DNA of 10,651 bases from Saccoglossus kowalevskii (GCF_000003605.2 NW_003144786.1:1941790-1952440); one strand, 5' to 3'. Shown: positions 1 through 7,089, numbered from the stretch's first letter. Numbers and translations are program-made. The notes: generated by a model not told the origin, from the letters alone.

Positions 1-751
1 TGACCTCCAATGGATAAAGTTTTGTAATGGGCCTGCTAGTCTTGCCAGTGGCTGTCCTGATATATGCAGACCTCACTAAACCATCATTTCCGGTGTTCAG
101 TTGTTCGATCATGGCCAGTTTCCACTTTATCCGTGGTACAGAAGTGTCTTCCACCAAAACTATATCTCCCACCCGAATTTGATTTTGTAGGGCCCCTTTA
201 CCTGATAATCTATCTTGTTCGCGTAACGAATTGAGATACTCTTGAGTCCATCTTTTCCAAAAATGATTTTGAATTTTGGCTAAATGTTCAGATTTCTTTT
301 GGAGGTTTTCAAAATTGCCATATGTTGGGTCATTTAGTTCCTCCTCATCTACACTGTAATACGGCATAGTCGTAATAAGGCGGCCATGTAAAAAATGTGA
401 AGGTGTTAATGGTAGTAAATCATTGGAATCAGAGGAGAGATAAGTTAGTGGGCGGTCATTTAATGTGGCTTCGATTTCTGTAAGAACTGTTTGCAGTTCG
501 TCAACAGACACAGAGGCGCGACCGAGGACTTTTTTGAGGGATGTTTTTGTCATACCAATAAGTCTCTCCCAAAATCCTCCAAACCAAAAGGCACGTTTTG
601 GTATGAAGGACCACTCCATGCGGTAGTTTGCAAAGTAGTTTTGAATTGACGCTGACTCGAATAATTTCTGTATTTCTTTAGCCCTTCGAATAAGTTTAGT
701 CATTTGACTGCGGTGGCCCCCTCTACATCTCTTGTTTCTCTCAATAGACAT
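1..751 (-). CDS. Chimeric Gag N-terminus / integrase C-terminus-DUF5641 frame (partial at left edge)
   Basis: The frame is open on the minus strand from 799 to the left edge. The first ATG is at 749-751, giving 250 codons within the window. Residues 1 to about 22 (MSIERNKRCRGGHRSQMTKL and on) are basic and look like the start of a BEL Gag, placed just after the primer-binding site. From about residue 24 the protein is Pao/BEL integrase downstream of the catalytic core: FESASIQNYF, the hallmark FWFGGFWERLIGMTK, then LNDRPLTYLSSD and LTPSHFLHGR. A DUF5641-like chromatin-binding-type tail follows, with VGDIVLVEDTSVPRIKWKLA and SAYIRTATGK. No stop or frameshift is seen. The integrase core that carries the DDE triad is missing, so the product cannot catalyse integration. 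The frame is probably a by-product of deletion, but its intactness is notable. In most family members the FWFGGFWE position reads PWFGGFWE, so the Phe is a small deviation. Confidence 0.75.
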   Translation of the reverse strand, partial: MSIERNKRCRGGHRSQMTKLIRRAKEIQKLFESASIQNYFANYRMEWSFIPKRAFWFGGFWERLIGMTKTSLKKVLGRASVSVDELQTVLTEIEATLNDRPLTYLSSDSNDLLPLTPSHFLHGRLITTMPYYSVDEEELNDPTYGNFENLQKKSEHLAKIQNHFWKRWTQEYLNSLREQDRLSGKGALQNQIRVGDIVLVEDTSVPRIKWKLAMIEQLNTGNDGLVRSAYIRTATGKTSRPITKLYPLEV

Positions 752-754
752 CCT

Positions 755-767
755 GGTCTCGGCACCA
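755..767 (-). other. Candidate primer-binding site (PBS) of the BEL element
   Basis: On the minus strand this reads TGGTGCCGAGACC, four bases after the proposed LTR end. Retroelement primer-binding sites start with TGG, complementary to the CCA end of a tRNA. The position between the LTR and the first ATG (749-751) fits. The matching tRNA was not identified. Confidence 0.5.
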
Positions 768-858
768 ACAATGTGCTTACGCACTTGAGATAGGGTCCGT
801 TAGAGGAGAGAAAAGAATAGCCAACAAAGGCGTGAAGTGGAGTTGGTTATCACAACGC

Positions 859-864
859 TTTATT
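859..864 (-). terminator. LTR polyadenylation signal
   Basis: The minus strand reads AATAAA inside the LTR, downstream of the TATA-like box. This is where the R-region poly(A) signal of a retrotransposon LTR is expected. Confidence 0.45.
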
Positions 865-900
865 CTAACAAAGCACTCAAATTCAAGTACAATGTACAAT

Positions 901-907
901 GCTTATA
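901..907 (-). promoter_or_regulatory. TATA-like box in the LTR
   Basis: The minus strand reads TATAAGC, lying 37 bases upstream of an AATAAA signal. This suits a U3 promoter element starting LTR transcription. Called from position and sequence only. Confidence 0.4.
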
Positions 908-1013
908 CAGTATAACAATAACACTATGAATATTAATGAGTAAACTTAAATGAGTGACATATAATTAACATAATAAGTAGGAGGTGTTGATGGATGGAGC
1001 TTACATTTGCACA

Positions 1014-1217
1014 CGGTTCCCGACAACATTTCATGTGTATTTGATTTCAGAAATGAAATCTTTAGCAGTCACGTGACTTTGGTCAACATCTTGTTTTTAG
1101 TGAAAAATAGCAAAAATACTAGAACATCTTCTCCAGAACGACTTGAACTGGTAACTGGAAACTCTATATATAGCATCTTCATTGTAAGACCTTTCAATTT
1201 TGCGAAAGGAAATTTGA
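1014..1217. other. Spacer between the two retroelements, no gene seen
   Basis: This 204-bp stretch separates the outer LTR end from the LINE tail. It holds a perfect 10-bp palindrome GTCACGTGAC (1068-1076, E-box core CACGTG) and a CTATATATAG palindrome (1164-1173). The plus-strand frame from 1007 uses a TTG start and shows no recognisable motif, so I do not call it. Confidence 0.5.
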
Positions 1218-1241
1218 TAGAATAGAATAGAATATTTTATT
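1218..1241 (-). terminator. LINE 3' end: AATAAA followed by a TATTC-repeat tail
   Basis: On the minus strand AATAAA (1241-1236) is followed by ATATTCTATTCTATTCTATC, a short pentamer repeat tail of the kind that ends several LINE clades in place of poly(A). The tail marks the 3' terminus and one edge of the insertion. Confidence 0.7.
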
Positions 1242-1438
1242 TGACTCGAAATAATGTAAGAAATTACATAACTTATGGCCAAAAACCAACACAGTAACGC
1301 ACAAATACAACAAATACAACAATAATAAAAATAAAAAATTAAAAAGATGTTTAACAATTAGCATACATTTCTAAGATTTTATGTATATAGACTCCTAGAC
1401 TGCTGGTAATGAAACTATCTTTTGAATTCATCAGTTTC
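1242..1438 (-). other. LINE 3' untranslated region
   Basis: This lies between the inferred LINE stop codon (1439-1441) and the AATAAA-plus-tail end. It is A-rich on the plus strand around 1290-1340 and has no recognisable coding content. Confidence 0.55.
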
Positions 1439-1583
1439 TTAAACATGATCTGCTAAGGCAAACTTTGAAATTCTTTGTGCACTGACATTGCTCTTATAAA
1501 TTTGCACTAGCAGATTCAATCTCTGGGTTCTGCAATCTAAGAAAGCATGCATCTTATTGCCAACAGCTAGATCATCACATAGC
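1439..1583 (-). pseudogene. LINE ORF, C-terminal Cys/His tail (shifted frame)
   Basis: After a frameshift near 1583 this frame reads CDDLAVGNKMHAFLDC and continues about 30 residues to a TAA at 1439-1441. With the RLC just upstream it restores the C..C...H...C pattern found at the end of many APE LINE proteins, thought to bind nucleic acid. The annotated upstream frame instead stops at 1567, so the tail is detached in this copy. Confidence 0.6.
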
Positions 1584-2066
1584 ATGCGCATAACCTTTCC
1601 TCTGGTGGTACTTGTAAATACCTTAATTTCTCTATTGGTAGTTTATGTGCAGAGATTCTGAATTTAGTGATGGCAACTCTGTGTTTGACATTATTTACAT
1701 ATTCCAAATATGGTTCCAAAGAGTATTCAGATTTGAAATTGTTATATGTACGTAGCTTGTTATTTTCTTTTTTGTGTAAAGTAGGAGGCCACAAATCTTT
1801 TATAAATTTTTGCTTTAATTTATTTTCAAAACTGTCATGGGCAATCTCATTGGTTTTATTATTTTCTTGTAGTTTACGTACAAAATTTGTCCATGTGTTG
1901 CCTGTACTTTTGCTTTCATTGTTGTAGGCAGAATGCACTAACACATTACATTCATCTGTTATAATTCTGTCATGATACCTAATCATCTGTCTGCAAATAT
2001 CAATGATAATGGGGTAGCTTCCAAGTTCAGCTCTTGTCGCAATGTTGCTTGATTTTTTGTGAACTG
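1567..2066 (-). pseudogene. LINE ORF, segment C-terminal to the reverse transcriptase
   Basis: The frame begins around 2066 with HKKSSNIATRAELG, followed by MIRYHDR, then FRISAHKLPIEKLRY and PPEERLC. This conserved region follows the RT thumb in many APE LINEs and precedes the Cys/His tail. It is out of frame with the RT segment because of an indel between about 2062 and 2073, where the RT frame changes within the stretch encoding CKTILL. A second frameshift near 1583 cuts off the tail. Confidence 0.7.
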
Positions 2067-3293
2067 TAGTAGTATGGTTTTACAAAATTTAATGTGTAGT
2101 TGTTCAAAACAAGTTTTATCATCAAATAATTTTTGAATGAATTTTTCGCTTGTATTTTCAACATTGGCTCTGTGCAATTTGAATGTGAAAGCTCCCCATA
2201 TTTCAGATCCATACATTAATATAGGCAGAACAGATCTCTTAAACATGTGTATAGCATTACTCACTGATAAATAATGGTTATGAAAATTAAGTGTTTGTTT
2301 AAGGACCCCTATTGCTCGTTGTGCCTTCATCACTAAATTTTCAATTGCCAGTTTGAAATTGCCACTACTTTGAAAGACAATTCCAAGGTAATTGTATGAA
2401 TTAACAATTTGTATTTGGTTGTTCCCTAAATAAAAATCTCCATCAATAAATTTTCCCTGCTTATTAAATATAATGACCCGTGTCTTTTTTATATGTACTT
2501 GTAACTTCCACTTGTTACAGTAATTATTAAGACTATCTAGATTATTTTGAAGCCCATTACTAGAATTTGACACTATCACAATATCATCAGCAAATAATAA
2601 ACAGTTAAATAAATTATTCTCTAAGCTAACTGGATTAGAAAGGATACTATCAGAAAGATCATTGATAAAAATGTTGAATAGAAGAGGACTTAAATTGCAC
2701 CCTTGTTTCACTCCACAAGATGATGAGAATAAATTGGTGCAACCATGAGCAGTTTTGATAGCATATTTGGTTAAAGAATACATGGATTTTATCAAGTTGA
2801 ACACTTTTCCTGTAACTCCAGCCTCTAGTAATTTGTATAGCATGCCTTCTCGCCAGACACTATCAAAAGCTTTGCGCAGATCTACAAAGTAAGCATATAG
2901 ATGAGATTTACCTGCTTTGTTGACATATTTATTTATCAGTGATTTTAAAATGAAAATACTATCTGTGGTACGATGATGTTTTCGAAAACCAAATTGTGTA
3001 TTTTTCATATAGTTTTGATTATCCAAAAATAGTTGTAATCTGTTATTAATTATAATATTCAGAACTTTTGATATAGAATTTGAAAGTGCAATGCCTCTAT
3101 AATTGTTGACATCTGTGATGTTTCCACTTTTATGTAATGGAACAAGGTAGCTTGTATTCCAATCAGTTGGAAAAACACCATTTGATAGAATTTGGTTGAA
3201 AAGTCTCTTCAAGCAGGTTATTAATAAAGGGTTTGAAAACTTAAGCATCTCATTGATGATGGCATCAGGACCTGGTGATTTTCTGAAGAGCAT
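1983..3293 (-). pseudogene. LINE reverse transcriptase segment
   Basis: This is the reverse transcriptase that copies LINE RNA at a nicked target. In the 436-residue frame the motifs run in order: KSPGPDAIINEML (5-17), NYRGIALSNSISKVL (64-78), GFRKHHRTTDS (102-112), FVDLRKAFD with catalytic Asp138 (136-144), GVKQGCNLSP (194-203), FADD with Asp236 and Asp237 (234-237), a KLQVHIKKT primer-grip-like stretch (263-271), and YLG (302-304). All three catalytic aspartates are present. The frame is separated from the linker upstream by an indel at about 3280 and from the C-terminal segment by one near 2068. The last 20 residues or so (after CKTILL) are out-of-frame sequence. Confidence 0.92.
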
Positions 3294-3757
3294 TATTTAT
3301 TTCTTGCTCACTGATGTCCTTATCAGGATCAGGATTAGTAATTGAAGTATTATCATGCTTCTTGATTGTTTCTTTTACCTCTTGATTAGTAGTTGAATTG
3401 TGATTAATAGCATCTGAATTTATATTGAAAAGGGCAGAGAAATGTTTAATCCATTCTGTTGAGGAGACTGATGGTGTTTGTTGTTTATTGGAATTATTAA
3501 ATTCTTTAATTTCATTAATTGCATTCCAGAAACATGCTGGATTATTGCCTTTTAAATTCATTAAATTGTTCAATAGTTTTTCTTTAAAAGAATTTTTCTT
3601 TTGCTTAATAACCATTCTGTATTGTTTATTTAGCCTTTGGCGCTGCATTCTAAGACTGGGGTCAAATGGAAATTTGCTTACTTTCTTTGAAGTTTCTTTT
3701 AGGTTTCTTCTAATGAACCCCAAATCATTATCAAACCATTTTTGTTTTGATTTTTTT
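3265..3757 (-). pseudogene. LINE linker between endonuclease and reverse transcriptase
   Basis: This frame carries the KWFDNDLGFIRR motif and then a basic, coiled stretch (about residues 20-70 of the ATG-started frame, with KQKKNSFKEKLL and ACFWNAINEIK) that links the endonuclease and RT in APE LINEs. It ends in EQEINNALQKI, and the RT frame resumes with KSPGPD after a one-base shift in an AAAA run at about 3280. Its upstream junction is a seven-T run (3751-3757), the likely site of the frameshift from the endonuclease frame. Confidence 0.7.
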
Positions 3758-4650
3758 AGTTGTATTTGATTTCCTATATTTGATTGTAATGGATTTTAGC
3801 GCCCTATCTGCTGCAAAATATATTATGTTATTAAATGATTTTACCATGTTCTGAATGTCATTGTTCTCCACACAATTTCTCGCCAAAAAGTTTTTCATTT
3901 TTCTGGTTAACTCAGCAGAACTTAGTTGTGACATAAAATTAGATTTTGATGAGCTATCCCAAATATATTTTTTGTATGGGATCATTGAGATGTCTGAACT
4001 CTGATCATAATTATAATTAACATTAATGGCTAAAGACAAAGCACAATGATCTGATAAATGGGTTAAATTATTAACTTTAAAATATTTAACTTGAGAATAA
4101 AATTCTTTTTGTACAATCAAATAATCAACCTGGCTGACACCATTATATTGATAACATGTCACTTTTCCATTCAGATCACCTACTACTCTATCATTAGCAA
4201 TTACCATGTCTGTAGTAAGACAAAGATTACATAAATATTGATCATATTTATTACTCGTGATATCCATTGATTGTCTTTTAACACTATTCAGCAGAATGTA
4301 TGGAACTTGAATCTCTGATGTTCCTTTCTCATCTCCTAGAGTATCAACTTGTCCTGCAGTTCTAGAATTTAAGTCTCCAAGGATGAATATGTTTCCTTGA
4401 TTTGCAAAATGCAGAGATTCTTCAGTGATAATATCAAACATATCTTCACCTGAGATGTCATTGTTTTTATAATAGGTTGACCCAACTGGTGGGACATATA
4501 GACTACATAAAAAGAGATTCCTGTTTAAACCAAAGAAATCTTTATCCATTTTCACCCATATGGCTTCTTTACATTTACTTTTAATTGTTGTTAGGCCTTT
4601 ACTTAATATAGACTTGAACATAACAATTATACCACCAGAGGATTTTCTAG
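3731..4650 (-). pseudogene. LINE AP-endonuclease-like domain, N-terminally truncated
   Basis: This is an exonuclease-endonuclease-phosphatase fold domain that nicks target DNA for LINE insertion. In the 296-residue frame from 4621, visible motifs are CSLYVPPVGS (39-48), FILGDLNSRTAG (79-90), VSQVDYLIV (162-170) and LSDHCAL (189-195), matching the GD.N, S..DY and SDH blocks. Upstream of the ATG the frame continues with ARKSSGGIIV, a conserved strand of the domain. Before that, a shift near 4652 leads to VSEGYLYFRLDRKN in another frame. The N-terminal block with the metal-binding Glu is missing, so nicking activity is not expected. Confidence 0.85.
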
Positions 4651-4710
4651 CATTAACACATTTTTTCTATCTAATCTAAAGTACAAATAGCCCTCTGACA
4701 CACTAACAAT

Positions 4711-5005
4711 TCGGCATCAAGTATGGTTGAGGCACGTATTTTGTCAACTTGTTTCTTGGACAGTTTGACAACATACAGCAGCAATGTACACCAGCATTTA
4801 ACAGGAAAACAATATTAATTATTCATAGGCATTGTTTACTAATGTTATCACTTATACGCAGACAGTGCACTTTCTGTTGTCCAGTCGCTTCATTCCTCAT
4901 AATTATGTTACAATAATTTAGTAATAATAATTATTATTGGAAATATATTCATAGGTTTGTGCAGGTGAAAATAGTGGTATTCATCATGGAACTAACAGAT
5001 CAAAC
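4711..5005. other. Spacer, no gene called
   Basis: No convincing gene is seen. There is a perfect 16-bp AT palindrome at 4923-4938 (AATAATAATTATTATT). A minus-strand stretch of 47 open codons (4674-4814) was not recognised; it could be a degraded upstream part of the LINE. Confidence 0.4.
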
Positions 5006-5323
5006 ATGAACAATCTAACCTCTTTCAACAAAACTGACTTGGAGGATTGTCTGAGCCATATTTTTACTTTCCTGTTCGTGGGATTTTCTGTAACTGGGTC
5101 ATTCAACTTCCAGCAAAATCTAGCAACTGATCAGAATTTTTTTCAACAGAATCTCAGCAGAAGACAATCAGCGCTACAAAGTAGTTCTTCCATAAATGAG
5201 AATGACAAACATTTTTTAACGCTTGTTCTAAAGACAGAATATATGAGCTTGGAAGACTCGGACTCGACACCTGAGACGCAAGATAACAATGACGACGATA
5301 AATTAGAGGACCCCTATGTATAG
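5006..5323 (+). CDS. Unrecognised open frame, 105 codons, acidic C-terminus
   Basis: I do not recognise this protein. From the ATG at 5006 the first half has a hydrophobic stretch (about residues 18-34) and repeated Q/N segments (FNFQQNL, NFFQQNLS). The second half is serine-rich and then strongly acidic (LEDSDSTPETQDNNDDDKLEDPY). A plausible splice acceptor (TTTTTTTCAACAG, ending at 5152) lies inside, so only the part from about 5153 may be a real exon. In the other direction, the last codons and the TAG stop fall in the first unit of the tandem array, and TAT|GTATAG there could be a donor. The downstream candidate exons do not clearly match in phase. It could be a single exon, a gene fragment or chance. 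Confidence 0.3.
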   Translation: MNNLTSFNKTDLEDCLSHIFTFLFVGFSVTGSFNFQQNLATDQNFFQQNLSRRQSALQSSSSINENDKHFLTLVLKTEYMSLEDSDSTPETQDNNDDDKLEDPYV

Positions 5324-5744
5324 ATTGAATGAATAGTGATACATTTGTATCACCTTTGCCACTAGTGAAATATGTGATAAATATCACATTATTTGACCCC
5401 TATTTATAGATTGAATGAATAGTGATACATTTGTACCACCTTTGCCACTAGTGAAATATGTGATAAATATCACATTATTTGACTCCTATTTATAGATTGA
5501 ATGAATAGTGATACATTTGTACCACCTTTGCCACTAGTGAAATATGTGATAAATATCACATTACTTGACCCATATGTATAGATTGAATGAATAGTGATAC
5601 ATTTGTACCACCTTTGCCACTAGTGAAATATGTGATAAATATCACATTATTTGACTCCTATTTATAGATTGAATGAATAGTGATACATTTGTACCACCTT
5701 TGCCACTAGTGAAATGTGTGATAAATATCACATTATTTGACTCC
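5309..5744. repeat. Tandem array: five 86-bp units plus a 6-base partial
   Basis: Units begin at 5309, 5395, 5481, 5567 and 5653, each exactly 86 bp. The copy breaks off after GACTCC at 5744. The units differ at only a few positions: GACCCC/GACTCC/GACCCA at the start, TATG/TATT, one T/C at the first dyad, one ATTACTT in unit 3, one A/G in unit 5. Such high identity points to recent expansion. Each unit holds three dyads: GTGATACA-TT-TGTACCAC (perfect only in unit 1, as TGTATCAC), the palindrome CACTAGTG, and GTGATA-AA-TATCAC. It could be a minisatellite or the internal repeat block of a non-autonomous element, as known for some bivalve elements. Confidence 0.95.
5336..5387. other. Dyad cluster in repeat unit 1
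   Basis: Within one unit there are a perfect 18-nt dyad GTGATACATTTGTATCAC (5336-5353), the palindrome CACTAGTG (5360-5367), and a 14-nt dyad GTGATAAATATCAC (5374-5387). The half-site GTGATA/TATCAC is used in both longer dyads. In units 2-5 the first dyad carries a T-to-C change in its right arm. The cluster could form cruciforms or bind a dimeric protein. This is inference. Confidence 0.6.
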
Positions 5745-5841
5745 ACAAGTATTATTGAGTGCCAATTGCCTACTACCACATGCATTTGTCACATATATGA
5801 TATGTACCCATAGTACAAAATTTGTCTTATTTTAACCACAG

Positions 5842-6060
5842 CGGACAAAACTGACACTTTTTCTCATACACGGTGGCCCGTCAAAGGTTGAGATATGCAT
5901 CCATAATACAAGTGGCATAGTTGTGTAAACATAGTCAAACATGTTCCTTTGATGTTCTACAACCAGTACTTTGCCTACCCTGTAATATTCAACTTTTTGC
6001 GCAGTGGCAGCTATAGAAAAGACGAGAATTTTTTTGAAAAACAGCTGTTGAATCTAAAAG
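5842..6060 (+). CDS. Candidate upstream exons 5842-5886 and 6045-6060 of a spliced gene
   Basis: A good acceptor (TCTTATTTTAACCACAG ending at 5841) opens a 45-nt segment ending at AAAG|GTTGAG (donor 5887). A second acceptor (a TTTTTTTGAAAAACAG run ending at 6044) opens a 16-nt segment ending at AAAAG|GTATGA (donor 6061). Segment one has 2 + 14 codons + 1 nt and segment two 2 + 4 codons + 2 nt, so they join to each other and to 6211 in one frame (ending VKAVESKRYYSNES). A 16-nt micro-exon is rare and the exons are tiny, so chance is a real alternative. Confidence 0.2.
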
Positions 6061-6210
6061 GTATGATTCTTGTTATCATCATGTCTTATTTACTATATTC
6101 ACTTCTTGGCAATGTCAGAAAATATGTGTTTTATTCATGTTTTTGTATGTACAGTTGTAACAGGTTATGCTATTTTTGCATGATTTAATATTTAATTTTT
6201 ACTTGGTCAG

Positions 6211-6622
6211 ATACTATTCTAATGAGTCTGTTATTACTTCATCGTTCACTCCAGGCCCCAGTAAAACCGTTCCTATACTTAGAACCCCAGAAGTGTCAGA
6301 CATTTCCTCTGCTGAATCTGAAAAGTGAGTTTTTGTCAGATTATTTTCTCAAAAATTATATCGATACCAATATTTTCTGTGTAGTTGTTTCAGATATTGT
6401 CATCTCCATGATACATGTATTGTATCTTATGAAATACAGACTTATATTGTTAGGAGTGTTGTTGTGTCTGGGATTGACCAGATGGATCAGACTGCTATAC
6501 TGCTGTATGTATCTGTAAATGGTCATTTGTGGGTTCAATTTTTACAGTGTCATTTTATTTATAGGCCAAAACGAAAAGTTTCTAGCGGACTGTTGTCTTC
6601 GTTCATTGATCCATTTGATTAA
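6211..6622 (+). CDS. Candidate 3' exons (6211-6324, 6565-6622) of a spliced gene with a basic NLS-like motif
   Basis: An acceptor (TTTTTACTTGGTCAG) precedes a 114-nt exon, which ends at GAAAA|GTGAGT, a strong donor. The 240-nt intron ends TTTATTTATAG. The second exon ends in TAA at 6620-6622. Joined, the frame gives an S/T/P-rich and acidic tail: YYSNESVITSSFTPGPSK, then VPILRTPEVSDISSAESE, then KPKRKVSSGLLSSFIDPFD and stop. The K of KPKRKV is made across the splice junction, and PKRKV resembles a monopartite nuclear localisation signal. The protein family is not recognised. A second frame is also open across these exons but has an implausible Leu/Lys/Cys composition. No poly(A) signal was seen just downstream. 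Confidence 0.4.
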
Positions 6623-7089
6623 GTATATTTGCCTCTGCTCTTAAATGATTAATTTCAATGATTCCACTAGTAATGACAAAAACATTATGACTGATGCAAG
6701 TATATTTGGTTTGTTATCAGTAACAGTGAAGAAATTTGTCGTGCAAATCAGATGACTAAAACTTGTTTATTTTGCCGTACGTGTTACAGTAGATATTACA
6801 GCAGATGGTGATATAGATTCTGACAGCAGGGATTTTTTTGAACAAGGGAACATGGGCGCAGCGCCCTCATGCTATGGACATGTGCCCTTACTCTGGGAGC
6901 AGATATTTTGGCAACCATAAAATTCTCATTGACCAGGAATATTACAGTTTTCAACTGTGACCTGTCTGATAGTAATGTTTGCCCCAAGGAAGCCATATAA
7001 TGCTCCATTTTAACTTAGAATTATCAATAACTCCACACACCCTGTGGCACTGCTGAATAGCAGTGCTCCCTCTTGCATTTTTTTTCTAG
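6623..7089. other. Non-coding stretch with a GC hairpin
   Basis: No gene is called. A perfect hairpin GGGCGC-A-GCGCCC lies at 6854-6866, unusually GC-rich for this window. The block from about 6830 to 7010 could be a dispersed repeat, since it differs in composition from its surroundings. Short open stretches (for example DITADGDIDSDSRDFFE after a possible acceptor at 6789) and a 70-codon minus frame (6796-7008) show no recognisable motif. Confidence 0.35.

Larger units (their letters stand above)
1..1013 (-). mobile_element. Pao/BEL-type LTR retrotransposon, 5' end, internally deleted
   Basis: Read on the minus strand the order is LTR, primer-binding site, then a single open frame that continues beyond position 1. 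The frame encodes Pao/BEL integrase C-terminal and DUF5641-like sequence, which normally lies near the 3' end of the internal region, yet here it starts about 20 codons after the primer-binding site. Most of gag, the aspartic protease, reverse transcriptase, RNase H and integrase catalytic core are therefore absent. The 3' LTR lies outside the window, so target-site duplication and LTR identity cannot be judged. The family call rests on the integrase/DUF5641 similarity. The deletion is an inference from domain order. Confidence 0.8.
772..1013 (-). repeat. 5' LTR of the BEL-type element
   Basis: On the minus strand the segment starts TGTGC at 1013 and ends GCACA at 772, a 5-bp terminal inverted repeat of the TGT...ACA type, about 242 bp long. 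It contains a TATA-like motif and a polyadenylation signal in the order expected for U3-R, and it ends just before a primer-binding site. An alternative start is TGTAAGC at about 1005. Without the second LTR the outer boundary is provisional. Confidence 0.6.
1218..4710 (-). mobile_element. APE-type non-LTR retrotransposon (LINE), 5'-truncated, frameshifted
   Basis: Reading the minus strand, the order is apurinic endonuclease-like domain, linker, reverse transcriptase, conserved C-terminal segment, Cys/His tail, short 3' UTR, AATAAA and a TATTC-repeat tail. That order, without an LTR, is diagnostic of an APE-class LINE. The repeat tail and C-terminal Cys/His motif fit the CR1/jockey side of the tree, but the clade is not resolved. 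The first part of the endonuclease is missing, giving a 5' boundary near 4700. About five frameshifts break the main ORF. No target-site duplication was found by eye. Confidence 0.9.

Noticed and set aside
1097-1357. 86-codon minus-strand frame over the LINE 3' end
   Set aside because: It spans the LINE tail, poly(A) signal and flank, and reads low-complexity Ile/Tyr/Cys sequence.
1667-1927. 86-codon plus-strand frame
   Set aside because: It lies opposite the conserved LINE C-terminal segment and has shadow-like composition.
2027-2212. 61-codon minus-strand frame
   Set aside because: Out-of-frame reading inside the RT C-terminal region; the true frame is identified by its motifs.
3425-3769. 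114-codon plus-strand frame
   Set aside because: Antisense shadow of the LINE linker; Phe/Leu-rich reflection of a Lys/Asn-rich protein.
1200-4800. Target-site duplication of the LINE
   Set aside because: No convincing direct repeat was found by eye between the tail flank near 1217 and the 5' boundary near 4700, which is itself uncertain.
4674-4814. 47 open codons on the minus strand (KLSKKQVDKIRASTILDAEL)
   Set aside because: Protein-like but short and unrecognised; it could be upstream LINE sequence and cannot be assigned.
5309-5744. CRISPR array
   Set aside because: The units are contiguous and near-identical along all 86 bp with no unique spacers, and the setting is eukaryotic.
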